Source: an uncultured Oscillospiraceae bacterium | Lineage (GTDB): Bacteria; Bacillota; Clostridia; Oscillospirales; Oscillospiraceae | Reading direction: 5' to 3' | NCBI GenBank assembly: GCA_934646175.1 | Contig: CAKUEI010000080.1 | Coordinates: 1 to 6,985 of the forward strand | Length of the DNA stretch: 6,985 nucleotides | Shown: positions 1-4,642 of the stretch, one piece after another | How the letters are laid out: each line of letters starts with the position of its first letter | Position numbering within the stretch: the first letter of the stretch is position 1 | The notes under the pieces: model-generated | The model's database searches: none | What the model saw: only the letters and a program-made list of their open reading frames with translations | What the model was told of the DNA's origin: nothing | Position numbers and translations under genes: made by a program

Positions 1-532
1 GCATCCAGCCGTGACCGGCGTGAATGTTGATCATGCCGTAGCCGCACTGCTTCACAAAGGCAGCGGTGTCGGAGAAGCAGTTGATCAGGTGCTCGATGTA
101 CGCCTCGTCCATGGCGCGCACGGGAATGCCGCCGCGGCCTTCCTCGTCCATGGGGCCGTACACAAAGCCCTGTTCCGCGCCGGACTGGCCAGCGAATTTG
201 CCGGAGTGGGCCAGCTCGATGTTGGCCACGGCGCCATGACGGATGATGGCCTGGGCGGTGCGGGCCAGGCTGACACGGCTGCGGATGTCGTCGCCGCGCA
301 TCATGAACTTGTGGGCGTGGCCGAACTTGGAGTCCACCACGCAGTCGCCGATGCACACGCTGGCGAAGCCGCCCTGGGCCTTGGTCTCATAGAATGCGGT
401 CGCTTCCGGGGTCAGGAAGTTTTCAGCGGTCAGGCCGGGGTAATCCTGCGGGGCGGAAAACAGTCTGTTGCGGAACAGAACGTTGCCGAGCTTGATGGGC
501 TCAAACAGATGGGGGTATTTCATTTCAAACAT
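1..532 (-). CDS. NADH:flavin oxidoreductase, old yellow enzyme family (5' part only)
   Basis: The first 177 residues are visible and the gene continues past the left edge. They form the N-terminal half of an FMN-binding TIM barrel of the old yellow enzyme / 2-enoate reductase / BaiCD-like family, flavoenzymes that reduce activated C=C bonds with NAD(P)H electrons. Seen in the sequence: the opening 'LFEPIKLGNVLFRNRLFSAP' (residues 9-28, the family's 'pikiGnltlkNRiv.aP' strand), 'IELAHSGKFA' (105-114, the Q/E-L-x-H-x-G-R-like active-site strand) and 'INIHAGHGWM' (168-177, equivalent of 'veIHgaHGYL'). The start is ATG at 532; ATG at 523 (giving MKYPHLF) is an alternative. Many anaerobe relatives are about 640-680 residues with a 4Fe-4S site and a C-terminal FAD/NAD domain, but that part is outside the window. 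The substrate cannot be told. The upstream leader is unusual (541-575). Confidence 0.88.
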   Translation of the reverse strand, partial: MFEMKYPHLFEPIKLGNVLFRNRLFSAPQDYPGLTAENFLTPEATAFYETKAQGGFASVCIGDCVVDSKFGHAHKFMMRGDDIRSRVSLARTAQAIIRHGAVANIELAHSGKFAGQSGAEQGFVYGPMDEEGRGGIPVRAMDEAYIEHLINCFSDTAAFVKQCGYGMINIHAGHGWM

Positions 533-540
533 GCTTGTCT

Positions 541-575
541 GGCAGAAGAATGGCCTCTTCTGCCCCCTCCTTTCC
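541..575 (-). promoter_or_regulatory. Hairpin-spaced ribosome binding site of the flavin oxidoreductase
   Basis: Read on the minus strand, a strong Shine-Dalgarno AAGGAGG (572-566) is followed at once by a perfect 9-bp hairpin (arms 564-556 and 549-541, 6-nt loop), then AGACAAGC and the ATG at 532. The linear gap from the end of AAGGAGG to the ATG is 33 nt, too long for initiation, but with the 24-nt hairpin folded away it is 9 nt, near the optimum. No better Shine-Dalgarno lies closer to the start. I infer that the hairpin brings the two elements together; the alternative is a leader hairpin that blocks ribosomes. Confidence 0.55.
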
Positions 576-604
576 AAATGAAACGCCGGGGCCTTGTACT
601 TTTT

Positions 605-633
605 AGTATAAAAAGGTGCGTCTTTCCTGTCAA
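605..633 (-). promoter_or_regulatory. Sigma-A promoter of the flavin oxidoreductase
   Basis: On the minus strand TTGACA (633-628, perfect -35) and TATACT (610-605, five of six -10 bases) are separated by exactly 17 bp. The predicted start is near 598, giving a 5' leader of about 66 nt that contains the hairpin-spaced ribosome binding site. Confidence 0.85.
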
Positions 634-687
634 TCCGGTTTGGAATATCAATTTTCTATGCGTTTATAAGCATTTTCACATTTTTGA

Positions 688-783
688 CGCAAATACAAGA
701 ATAGCAGGGGCATCACACCCCTGCAGTTTGTTGTTTGCGATTCCGTTGTCCGGCAGCAGTTCCCACCGCGCCTAAATACTACG
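688..783 (-). ncRNA. Candidate structured RNA or long leader behind an orphan promoter
   Basis: This stretch lies just downstream of the promoter at 789-817 and holds no convincing gene. On the minus strand it folds into two good elements. Element 1 (772-752): GGC/GCC and GCGGU/ACUGC stems, one bulged U, and a GGGA loop of the GNRA type. Element 2 (739-688): outer CGCAAA/UUUGCG, a short CAA/UUG stem between internal loops, and an inner 7-bp GCAGGGG/CCCCUGC stem. The sequence after element 2 is only moderately T-rich, so no clear terminator ends it. It may be a small RNA or the start of a roughly 250-nt leader of the flavin oxidoreductase. I do not recognise it as a known RNA family; specifically it lacks the T-box, SRP, 6S and common riboswitch signatures I know. 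Confidence 0.35.
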
Positions 784-788
784 GGTTC

Positions 789-817
789 AGTATAGCATGG
801 CCTTTTTTCCCCGTCAA
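789..817 (-). promoter_or_regulatory. Strong sigma-A promoter without an evident gene
   Basis: On the minus strand TTGACG (817-812) and TATACT (794-789) are spaced by 17 bp, with a predicted start near 782. It sits downstream of the terminator at 842-877, so it opens a new transcription unit. The 11-mer GCTATACTGAA covering its -10 box (796-786) recurs exactly at the -10 box of the promoter at 1381-1409. The next open gene is 250 bp away and has its own promoter, so its product may be the structured RNA at 688-783. Confidence 0.7.
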
Positions 818-841
818 CTCAAAATCATGCCGAAGACCGTG

Positions 842-877
842 AAAAGGACGGAAAAGATGACTCTTTTCCGTCCTTTT
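842..877 (-). terminator. Terminator after the 145-aa membrane protein, possibly bidirectional
   Basis: A perfect 16-bp inverted repeat (842-857 and 862-877) encloses a 4-nt loop, starting 12 bp after the stop codon of the minus-strand gene 890-1327. The arms begin AAAAGGACGG and end CCGTCCTTTT, so a T-run closes the structure in both reading directions. It most likely ends the minus-strand transcript and could stop plus-strand transcription too, although no plus-strand gene precedes it. Confidence 0.82.
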
Positions 878-889
878 TCTGTCCTTTGT

Positions 890-1327
890 TTACAGGGTCA
901 CGTCATGCCCGCCCAGCAGCTCACGCATACTGGTCCACTGATCCGGCGTCAGGCTCATGGTGTAGTCCTGCTCCGGCGTCTCCAGTACCATCTGGTCGAT
1001 GGAGACGTACAGGGTCATCTCGCCCAGAGTCAGGGTGGCCGCATAATTTTTCAGGGGTGCGTCCTTCTCCGTGCGCTTGTACATGGGCTTTTTATCAAAG
1101 TTCTCCAGGAACTTCGCCGTTTCCTCTTCCGACATGGGGATGCTTTCCCCCGTGGCTACCACGTTGATGGTGATATTGTTCACCTGGGAAAAGTCGCTTC
1201 GGGTCTCCCCTTTCATCACGCTGTACCCCAGCATGACGATGCCGATCACGATCATAATAATCCAGGCGCTGTTTCCCATCGCCAGCATCGTTTTTCTCCC
1301 GGTGTCCTGATTGCCCCGCAGATCCAT
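890..1327 (-). CDS. Single-pass membrane protein of unknown function (145 aa)
   Basis: I do not recognise this protein. It has a short polar N-terminus with basic residues (R4, R11, K12), one hydrophobic membrane segment at about residues 20-37 (SAWIIMIVIGIVMLGYSV) and a polar C-terminal domain of about 105 residues, mixed alpha/beta by eye, predicted outside the cell by the positive-inside rule. The start is ATG at 1327, chosen because AAGGAGG lies 11 nt upstream; the reading frame is open to TTG at 1369, but that codon has no Shine-Dalgarno and lies only a few bases from the predicted transcription start. It is a single-gene unit with its own promoter (1381-1409) and terminator (842-877), divergent from noc. 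The neighbouring genes suggest no clear job for it. Confidence 0.72.
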   Translation of the reverse strand: MDLRGNQDTGRKTMLAMGNSAWIIMIVIGIVMLGYSVMKGETRSDFSQVNNITINVVATGESIPMSEEETAKFLENFDKKPMYKRTEKDAPLKNYAATLTLGEMTLYVSIDQMVLETPEQDYTMSLTPDQWTSMRELLGGHDVTL

Positions 1328-1380
1328 ACGCTTGCGCTCCTCCTTGTCCTTGCCCGGTGCTGTTTCCAAACAATGAATTC

Positions 1381-1409
1381 AGTATAGCCTATTTCTCGCT
1401 CTTTTGCAA
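1381..1409 (-). promoter_or_regulatory. Promoter of the 145-aa membrane protein
   Basis: On the minus strand TTGCAA (1409-1404, four of six) and TATACT (1386-1381) are 17 bp apart. The predicted start near 1374 leaves a leader of about 47 nt before the ATG at 1327. Its -10 region shares the 11-mer GCTATACTGAA with the promoter at 789-817. Confidence 0.65.
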
Positions 1410-1497
1410 TGAAAACCTGTCCTTCCCCCTGTTTCGCTCCTTTGAAATACAGAATTTTCCAGCTTCGACTTCTTTCGCCCGTTTTCTCCTTTTCATG

Positions 1498-1506
1498 TGG
1501 TAAAAT
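1498..1506 (+). promoter_or_regulatory. Extended -10 promoter of noc
   Basis: TGG followed by TAAAAT (1501-1506) makes a TGn-extended -10 element 38 bp before the noc start. No good -35 hexamer is seen at 16-18 bp, which is common for extended -10 promoters. It is divergent from the promoter at 1381-1409; the roughly 90 bp between them show no obvious operator. Confidence 0.5.
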
Positions 1507-1544
1507 ATGGTTAACTAACAAAAGAGGAAAGCAGGTGTTCTTTT

Positions 1545-2357
1545 ATGGCATGGTTTGTCCGAAAAGGAGAACGTCTTCTCTATCTTCCGCCGGAGATCAT
1601 CCGGCCCAATCCCGATCAGCCCCGTGCCTCTTTTGAACCGAAGGCCCTGGAAGAACTGGCGGACTCCATCCGCGTCCACGGCATCCTCCAGCCCCTGTCC
1701 GTCCGGCGGGACGTGGACGGCAGCTATACCCTGGTGGCGGGGGAACGCCGCCTGCGTGCCGCCAAATTGGCGGAACTTGCGCTGGTACCCTGCCTGCCCG
1801 TGGAATTTTCCCAGGAGGACTCCGCCCTGCTGGCACTGGTGGAAAATCTTCAGCGCTGCGATCTGGACTGCTGGGAAGAAGCCGCCGCCCTCCGCCGCCT
1901 GATCGATACCTACGGTCTTTCCCAGGAACAGGCCGCCCAGAAAATCGGCAAATCCCAGTCCGCCGTGGCCAACAAACTCCGCCTTCTGAAGCTCTCGCCG
2001 GAGGTGATCTCCCTTCTCCGCGCCCACGACCTGACGGAGCGCCACGCCCGGGCCCTTCTGCGCCTTCCCGAGGAGCGTCGGTTGGACGCCCTGCATTACA
2101 TCATCCGCCACGACCTCAACGTAGCCACGACGGACAAGTATATCGACTCTCTTCTGCTCCCCGCCCCGGCGAAGCCGAAAAAGGCCACCATTCTCCTGCG
2201 GGATGTCCGGCTGTTCCTCAATACGGTCTCCCGTGGTGTCACCGCCCTGAACCATTCCGGCCTTGACGCCCAGTGGCAGCAGGAGGACACTGGGGACGCC
2301 ATCTGCCTTACCATCCGAATTCCCAAGGACGGCCGGTCCCGCCGCTCCGCCGGGTGA
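1545..2357 (+). CDS. noc: Nucleoid occlusion protein Noc (ParB-family paralogue)
   Basis: A 270-residue ParB/Noc-family protein. In Bacillus, Noc binds its own NBS sites, spreads as a CTP-switched clamp, attaches to the membrane and keeps the division septum off the nucleoid. Seen here: 'PNPDQPR' (21-27), the CTP-binding 'GERR' box (66-69), 'ENLQR' (100-104) and a helix-turn-helix at about 124-150. Residues Q138, K144, K149 and R166 have the same identities and relative spacing (+6, +11, +28) as the four residues reported to give Noc rather than ParB specificity. The pre-ParB N-terminus is short (about 16 residues, beginning MAWFVRKGERLLYL), possibly a minimal amphipathic membrane anchor. Start ATG has AGGTG 7 nt upstream and GAGG further up. 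It precedes parA and parB as in Bacillus, but rsmG is not upstream. Confidence 0.87.
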   Translation: MAWFVRKGERLLYLPPEIIRPNPDQPRASFEPKALEELADSIRVHGILQPLSVRRDVDGSYTLVAGERRLRAAKLAELALVPCLPVEFSQEDSALLALVENLQRCDLDCWEEAAALRRLIDTYGLSQEQAAQKIGKSQSAVANKLRLLKLSPEVISLLRAHDLTERHARALLRLPEERRLDALHYIIRHDLNVATTDKYIDSLLLPAPAKPKKATILLRDVRLFLNTVSRGVTALNHSGLDAQWQQEDTGDAICLTIRIPKDGRSRRSAG

Positions 2358-2368
2358 AGGAAAAATCT

Positions 2369-2410
2369 GCGGGAAAAGCGGTGTTTCACGTGAAACATCG
2401 CTTTTTTCGC
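2369..2410 (+). terminator. Terminator-like dyad after noc, built around parS
   Basis: A 21-bp dyad (2369-2389 with 2390-2410) starts 11 bp after the noc stop codon and is centred on the parS site. As RNA it pairs without interruption, using three G-U wobbles (2372/2407, 2373/2406 and 2381/2398). Its right arm carries six consecutive T (2402-2407) after a CGC, so it should act at least partly as an intrinsic terminator of noc. The very short loop at the CACGTG centre and the fact that the T-run pairs with the left arm could weaken it. Its last base abuts the -35 box of the parAB promoter. Confidence 0.6.
2382..2397. other. parS: parS site 1, perfect
   Basis: TGTTTCACGTGAAACA matches the Bacillus consensus TGTTNCACGTGAAACA at every position. 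It is where ParB (3273-4169) is expected to load as a CTP clamp and nucleate the partition complex near the origin. It lies between noc and parA, 14 bp before the -35 box of the parAB promoter, so loaded ParB could affect that promoter. Confidence 0.97.
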
Positions 2411-2438
2411 TTGCCATTTTCTCTCCTGCTGGTATAAT
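2411..2438 (+). promoter_or_regulatory. Promoter of parA-parB
   Basis: TTGCCA (2411-2416) and a perfect TATAAT (2433-2438) are 16 bp apart, and TGG directly before the -10 adds an extended -10 element. The predicted start near 2445 gives a leader of about 58 nt. The -35 box touches the parS-centred dyad, a layout compatible with ParB autoregulation. Confidence 0.8.
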
Positions 2439-2502
2439 AAAAAGAGACTGCGGAAGTTTGTTTCCTCCGTGGTCCACTTTACTGAGAGAAAGATGGTGCA
2501 GC

Positions 2503-3264
2503 ATGGCCAAAGTCATCGCAATCGTCAACCAAAAAGGCGGCGTCGGGAAGACGACCACCTGCGTCAACCTGCCGGCGGCACTGTCAGCGGCGGGCGCCCG
2601 GGTCCTGGTCTGTGACTTTGACCCCCAGGCCAACGCCACCTCCGGCTTCGGTGTGGACAAGTCCACCGCCTCCCCCAACATCTATGAGGTGCTCATCGAC
2701 GGGGCGGACTGCGTCAAAGCCATTGTCCACACAAAATACGGCGACGTGCTGCCCTCCCACAAGTCCCTGGCCGGTGCCGGGGTTGAGATGATCGGCATCA
2801 ACGGTCGGGAATACCTCTTAAAAAATGCCCTGGCCACGGTATCCGACCGGTACGACTTCATTTTCATTGATTGCCCCCCCTCGCTGGAGCTGCTAACCCT
2901 AAACGCTCTCTGCGCGGCGAACACCATTCTGGTGCCCGTGCAGTGCGAATATTACGCGCTGGAAGGGCTTTCCGACCTGATGAGCACCGTCCGCATTGTG
3001 AAGCGGTCCCTGAACCCCTCCCTTTCGCTGGAGGGCGTCCTGCTCACCATGTACGACGGCCGCACCAACCTGTCCATGCAGGTGGCGGAGGAGGTCAAGC
3101 GGTACTTCCCCGGCAAGGTGTACGCCACCGTCATCCCCCGCAACGTCCGGCTTTCCGAAGCACCCAGCCACGGAAAGCCCGTCCTCGCCTATGATAATCT
3201 TTCCCGCGGGTCAGAGGCATACGTCATGCTGGCCCAGGAGTTTTGGGAAAAGAATAAGGAGTGA
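2503..3264 (+). CDS. parA: Chromosome partition ATPase ParA (Soj)
   Basis: A 253-residue ParA/MinD-family ATPase, the usual chromosomal Soj length. It binds DNA non-specifically as an ATP dimer, is stimulated by ParB, and helps origin segregation and, in Bacillus, DnaA control. Motifs: N-terminal 'IVNQKGGVGKTT' with the deviant Walker A lysine (about residues 7-18), the A' motif 'DFDPQAN' (about 40-46) and the Walker B strand 'FIFIDCPP' (about 118-125). No N-terminal helix-turn-helix domain is present, as expected for chromosomal rather than plasmid-P1-type ParA. The ATG at 2503 is chosen because the protein begins like known Soj; the open frame extends upstream through parS without a better start. 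Its Shine-Dalgarno is weak (GGTG, 4 nt away). The stop overlaps the parB Shine-Dalgarno region, indicating one operon. A proline in 'NLPAAL' where alanine is common is a minor oddity. Confidence 0.95.
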   Translation: MAKVIAIVNQKGGVGKTTTCVNLPAALSAAGARVLVCDFDPQANATSGFGVDKSTASPNIYEVLIDGADCVKAIVHTKYGDVLPSHKSLAGAGVEMIGINGREYLLKNALATVSDRYDFIFIDCPPSLELLTLNALCAANTILVPVQCEYYALEGLSDLMSTVRIVKRSLNPSLSLEGVLLTMYDGRTNLSMQVAEEVKRYFPGKVYATVIPRNVRLSEAPSHGKPVLAYDNLSRGSEAYVMLAQEFWEKNKE

Positions 3265-3272
3265 ATCCAGAA

Positions 3273-4169
3273 ATGGCAACCAAAGAACGCGGCCTTGGCA
3301 AGGGACTTGGCGCCCTGCTGGGGGACGCGGCTCTGCAAACCCAGCCAGAGGGCTCCCTGACCCTCCCCATCAGCCAGATCCAACCCGGCCTCAACCAGCC
3401 CCGTAAGCGGTTCGAGCCGGAAGCGCTGGCTGAACTCACCGAATCCGTCCGCACCCACGGCGTCATCCAGCCCATCACCGTCCGCCGTCTCGGCTCCGGC
3501 TACTATCAGATCATCGCCGGGGAGCGCCGCTGGCGCGCTGCCCGGGAGGCCGGTCTCAGCGAGGTGCCCGCCATGGTCATCGAGGCGGACGACCGCACCG
3601 TCATGGAACTCGGCCTCATCGAAAATCTTCAACGGGAGGACTTGAATCCTCTGGAAGAGGCTCGCGGGTACGAAACCTTATTAAAGGAATACGGCCTGAC
3701 CCAAGAGAGCGTAGCCCAGCGCATGGGCAAATCCCGCCCCGCCATCGCCAACTCCCTCCGCCTGTTGGCTCTTCCGGAATCCATTCTTTCCATGCTGGAG
3801 AACGGCACTCTTTCCGCAGGCCATGCCCGAGCCCTGCTCACCCTCCCCACCGAAGCGCTGCAGCTGGCTCTGGCCAAGCGCGTTACGGAAGAGAGCCTTT
3901 CCGTCCGTCAGACGGAAGCCCTGGCTAAGCGCCTTTCTAAACCCCCGAAAGAGGCGCCGAAAAAGGACAACTACAAGGCGGAGATTGCCATGTACCTTGC
4001 CGATGTGGAGAAAAACCTCTCCACCCGCTTCGGCCGCAAGGTCAAGGTGACCAACGGCCGAAAAAAGGGTAAGATCGAGCTGGAGTACTATAACGCCGAT
4101 GATCTGGAGGCCCTCCTCACCGCGTTGGAGCAGGCGCCCGCCCTTTCGAAAGGAGGGAATCTCCTCTGA
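3273..4169 (+). CDS. parB: Chromosome partition protein ParB (Spo0J)
   Basis: A 298-residue CTP-dependent DNA clamp that loads at parS, spreads, recruits SMC and activates ParA. Visible parts: N-terminal ParA-contact segment 'GLGKGLGALLG' (7-17), 'NQPRKRF' (41-47), the CTP-binding 'GERR' box (83-86), 'ENLQRED' (117-123), the helix-turn-helix at about 141-166 and a C-terminal dimerisation domain (about 230-290). Residues R155, S161, A166 and G183 occupy the specificity positions; three match the ParB type (R, A, G), with serine where threonine is reported. ATG 3273 is preferred over GTG 3261, because AAGGAG (3256-3261) is 11 nt upstream and GTG overlaps that site. Its Shine-Dalgarno lies inside the end of parA, so the two are coupled. 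Its stop overlaps the next start by one base. Confidence 0.95.
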   Translation: MATKERGLGKGLGALLGDAALQTQPEGSLTLPISQIQPGLNQPRKRFEPEALAELTESVRTHGVIQPITVRRLGSGYYQIIAGERRWRAAREAGLSEVPAMVIEADDRTVMELGLIENLQREDLNPLEEARGYETLLKEYGLTQESVAQRMGKSRPAIANSLRLLALPESILSMLENGTLSAGHARALLTLPTEALQLALAKRVTEESLSVRQTEALAKRLSKPPKEAPKKDNYKAEIAMYLADVEKNLSTRFGRKVKVTNGRKKGKIELEYYNADDLEALLTALEQAPALSKGGNLL

Positions 4170-4171
4170 TG
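4149..4171 (+). promoter_or_regulatory. Shine-Dalgarno hairpin coupling the coiled-coil gene to parB
   Basis: The Shine-Dalgarno AAAGGAGGG of the downstream gene lies inside the last parB codons. AGGAG (4151-4155) can pair with CTCCT (4161-4165) across a GGAAT loop, hiding the ribosome site. A ribosome finishing parB at the overlapping TGATG (4167-4171) would open it, so translation is probably coupled. Confidence 0.5.
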
Positions 4172-4570
4172 TCAGACGAGAAGAAAACGCAGGCCCCGCA
4201 GGAGCCGGAGCAGGACGGCATCCCTCCCTCCCCCAGCAAAAAGACGCCGGAGCAGCGCAGACAGTCTGTCCTTGTTTATCTGGTGGTCCTTTTCGCCGCA
4301 GCCTTTCTGCTGCTGCTGCTGTCCTACTTCATGCAGCAGCGCAGCAATGCACAGGTGATTGACGGCCTGCGGGAATCGGTCACCACCATGCGCTCTTTGG
4401 AGACCTTACAGGAGAAAAATCAGCAGCTGGAAGAGGAAAACGAGACCATGCGCGCCCAGCTGCAGGAGCTGCAGAAAGAAAACGACTCTCTGAAGCAGCA
4501 GCTGGAGGACGTAAAGTCCGCCATGCAGCAGGCCGTCTCCCCCACCGAAACGCCGAGCGAGACTCCCTGA
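4169..4570 (+). CDS. Membrane-anchored coiled-coil protein downstream of parB (133 aa)
   Basis: I do not recognise the family. Layout by eye: a proline- and charge-rich N-terminal tail (1-32) with basic residues R30 and R31 before the membrane, one membrane segment (about 33-54, rich in L, V, A and F), a Q/E/L-rich coiled coil (about 60-122) and a short TP-rich tail. The positive-inside rule puts the coiled coil outside the cytoplasm, the same topology as the small divisome proteins FtsB, FtsL and DivIC, although no sequence similarity to them is claimed. The ATG overlaps the parB stop (TGATG) and the Shine-Dalgarno is in parB, so it is co-expressed with the partition genes; parS site 2 begins 9 bp after its stop. 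A role linking partition to division is inference from topology and position only. Confidence 0.75.
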   Translation: MSDEKKTQAPQEPEQDGIPPSPSKKTPEQRRQSVLVYLVVLFAAAFLLLLLSYFMQQRSNAQVIDGLRESVTTMRSLETLQEKNQQLEEENETMRAQLQELQKENDSLKQQLEDVKSAMQQAVSPTETPSETP

Positions 4571-4578
4571 CCGTCCCC

Positions 4579-4594
4579 CGTTTCACGTGAAACA
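4579..4594. other. parS: parS site 2, one mismatch
   Basis: CGTTTCACGTGAAACA differs from the consensus only at the first base (C for T) and keeps the 14-bp palindrome GTTTCACGTGAAAC. It lies in the 72-bp gap between the coiled-coil gene and serS, about 2.2 kb from parS site 1. No T-run follows, so unlike site 1 it is not terminator-like. Confidence 0.92.
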
Positions 4595-4642
4595 TTCCGC
4601 GGGAACAGCCGCAAATCGAGATGAATAGGAGATCTGAGATCC

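Noticed and set aside
648..713. 21-codon minus-strand peptide (starting MPLLFLYLRQK) overlapping by TGATG a 17-codon GTG frame
   Set aside because: There is no solid Shine-Dalgarno, the ATG lies in the loop of a hairpin and the length is within chance; the region is better explained as structured RNA.
11..775. 254-codon plus-strand open frame antisense to the flavin oxidoreductase
   Set aside because: It is the complement of a well-supported gene, runs through its promoter region, is low in complexity (A, G, V and H runs) and has no ribosome binding site.
1496..1506. TGTGGTAAA as a DnaA box before noc
   Set aside because: It lacks a base of the TGTGGATAA consensus and no cluster of boxes exists, so no origin is called in the window.
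1252..1521. 89-codon minus-strand open frame upstream of and overlapping the 145-aa gene
   Set aside because: It spans the promoter and the strong Shine-Dalgarno of the 145-aa gene in another frame and has no features of its own.
2096..2398. Minus-strand open frames starting MFHVKH or MFHVKR at 2398 and 4595
   Set aside because: These N-termini are just the translation of the two parS palindromes; the rest is antisense to noc and the coiled-coil gene.
1515..2681. 388-codon minus-strand open frame across noc, parS and the start of parA
   Set aside because: It is an antisense shadow in GC-rich coding DNA; the plus-strand proteins carry clear Noc and ParA motifs.
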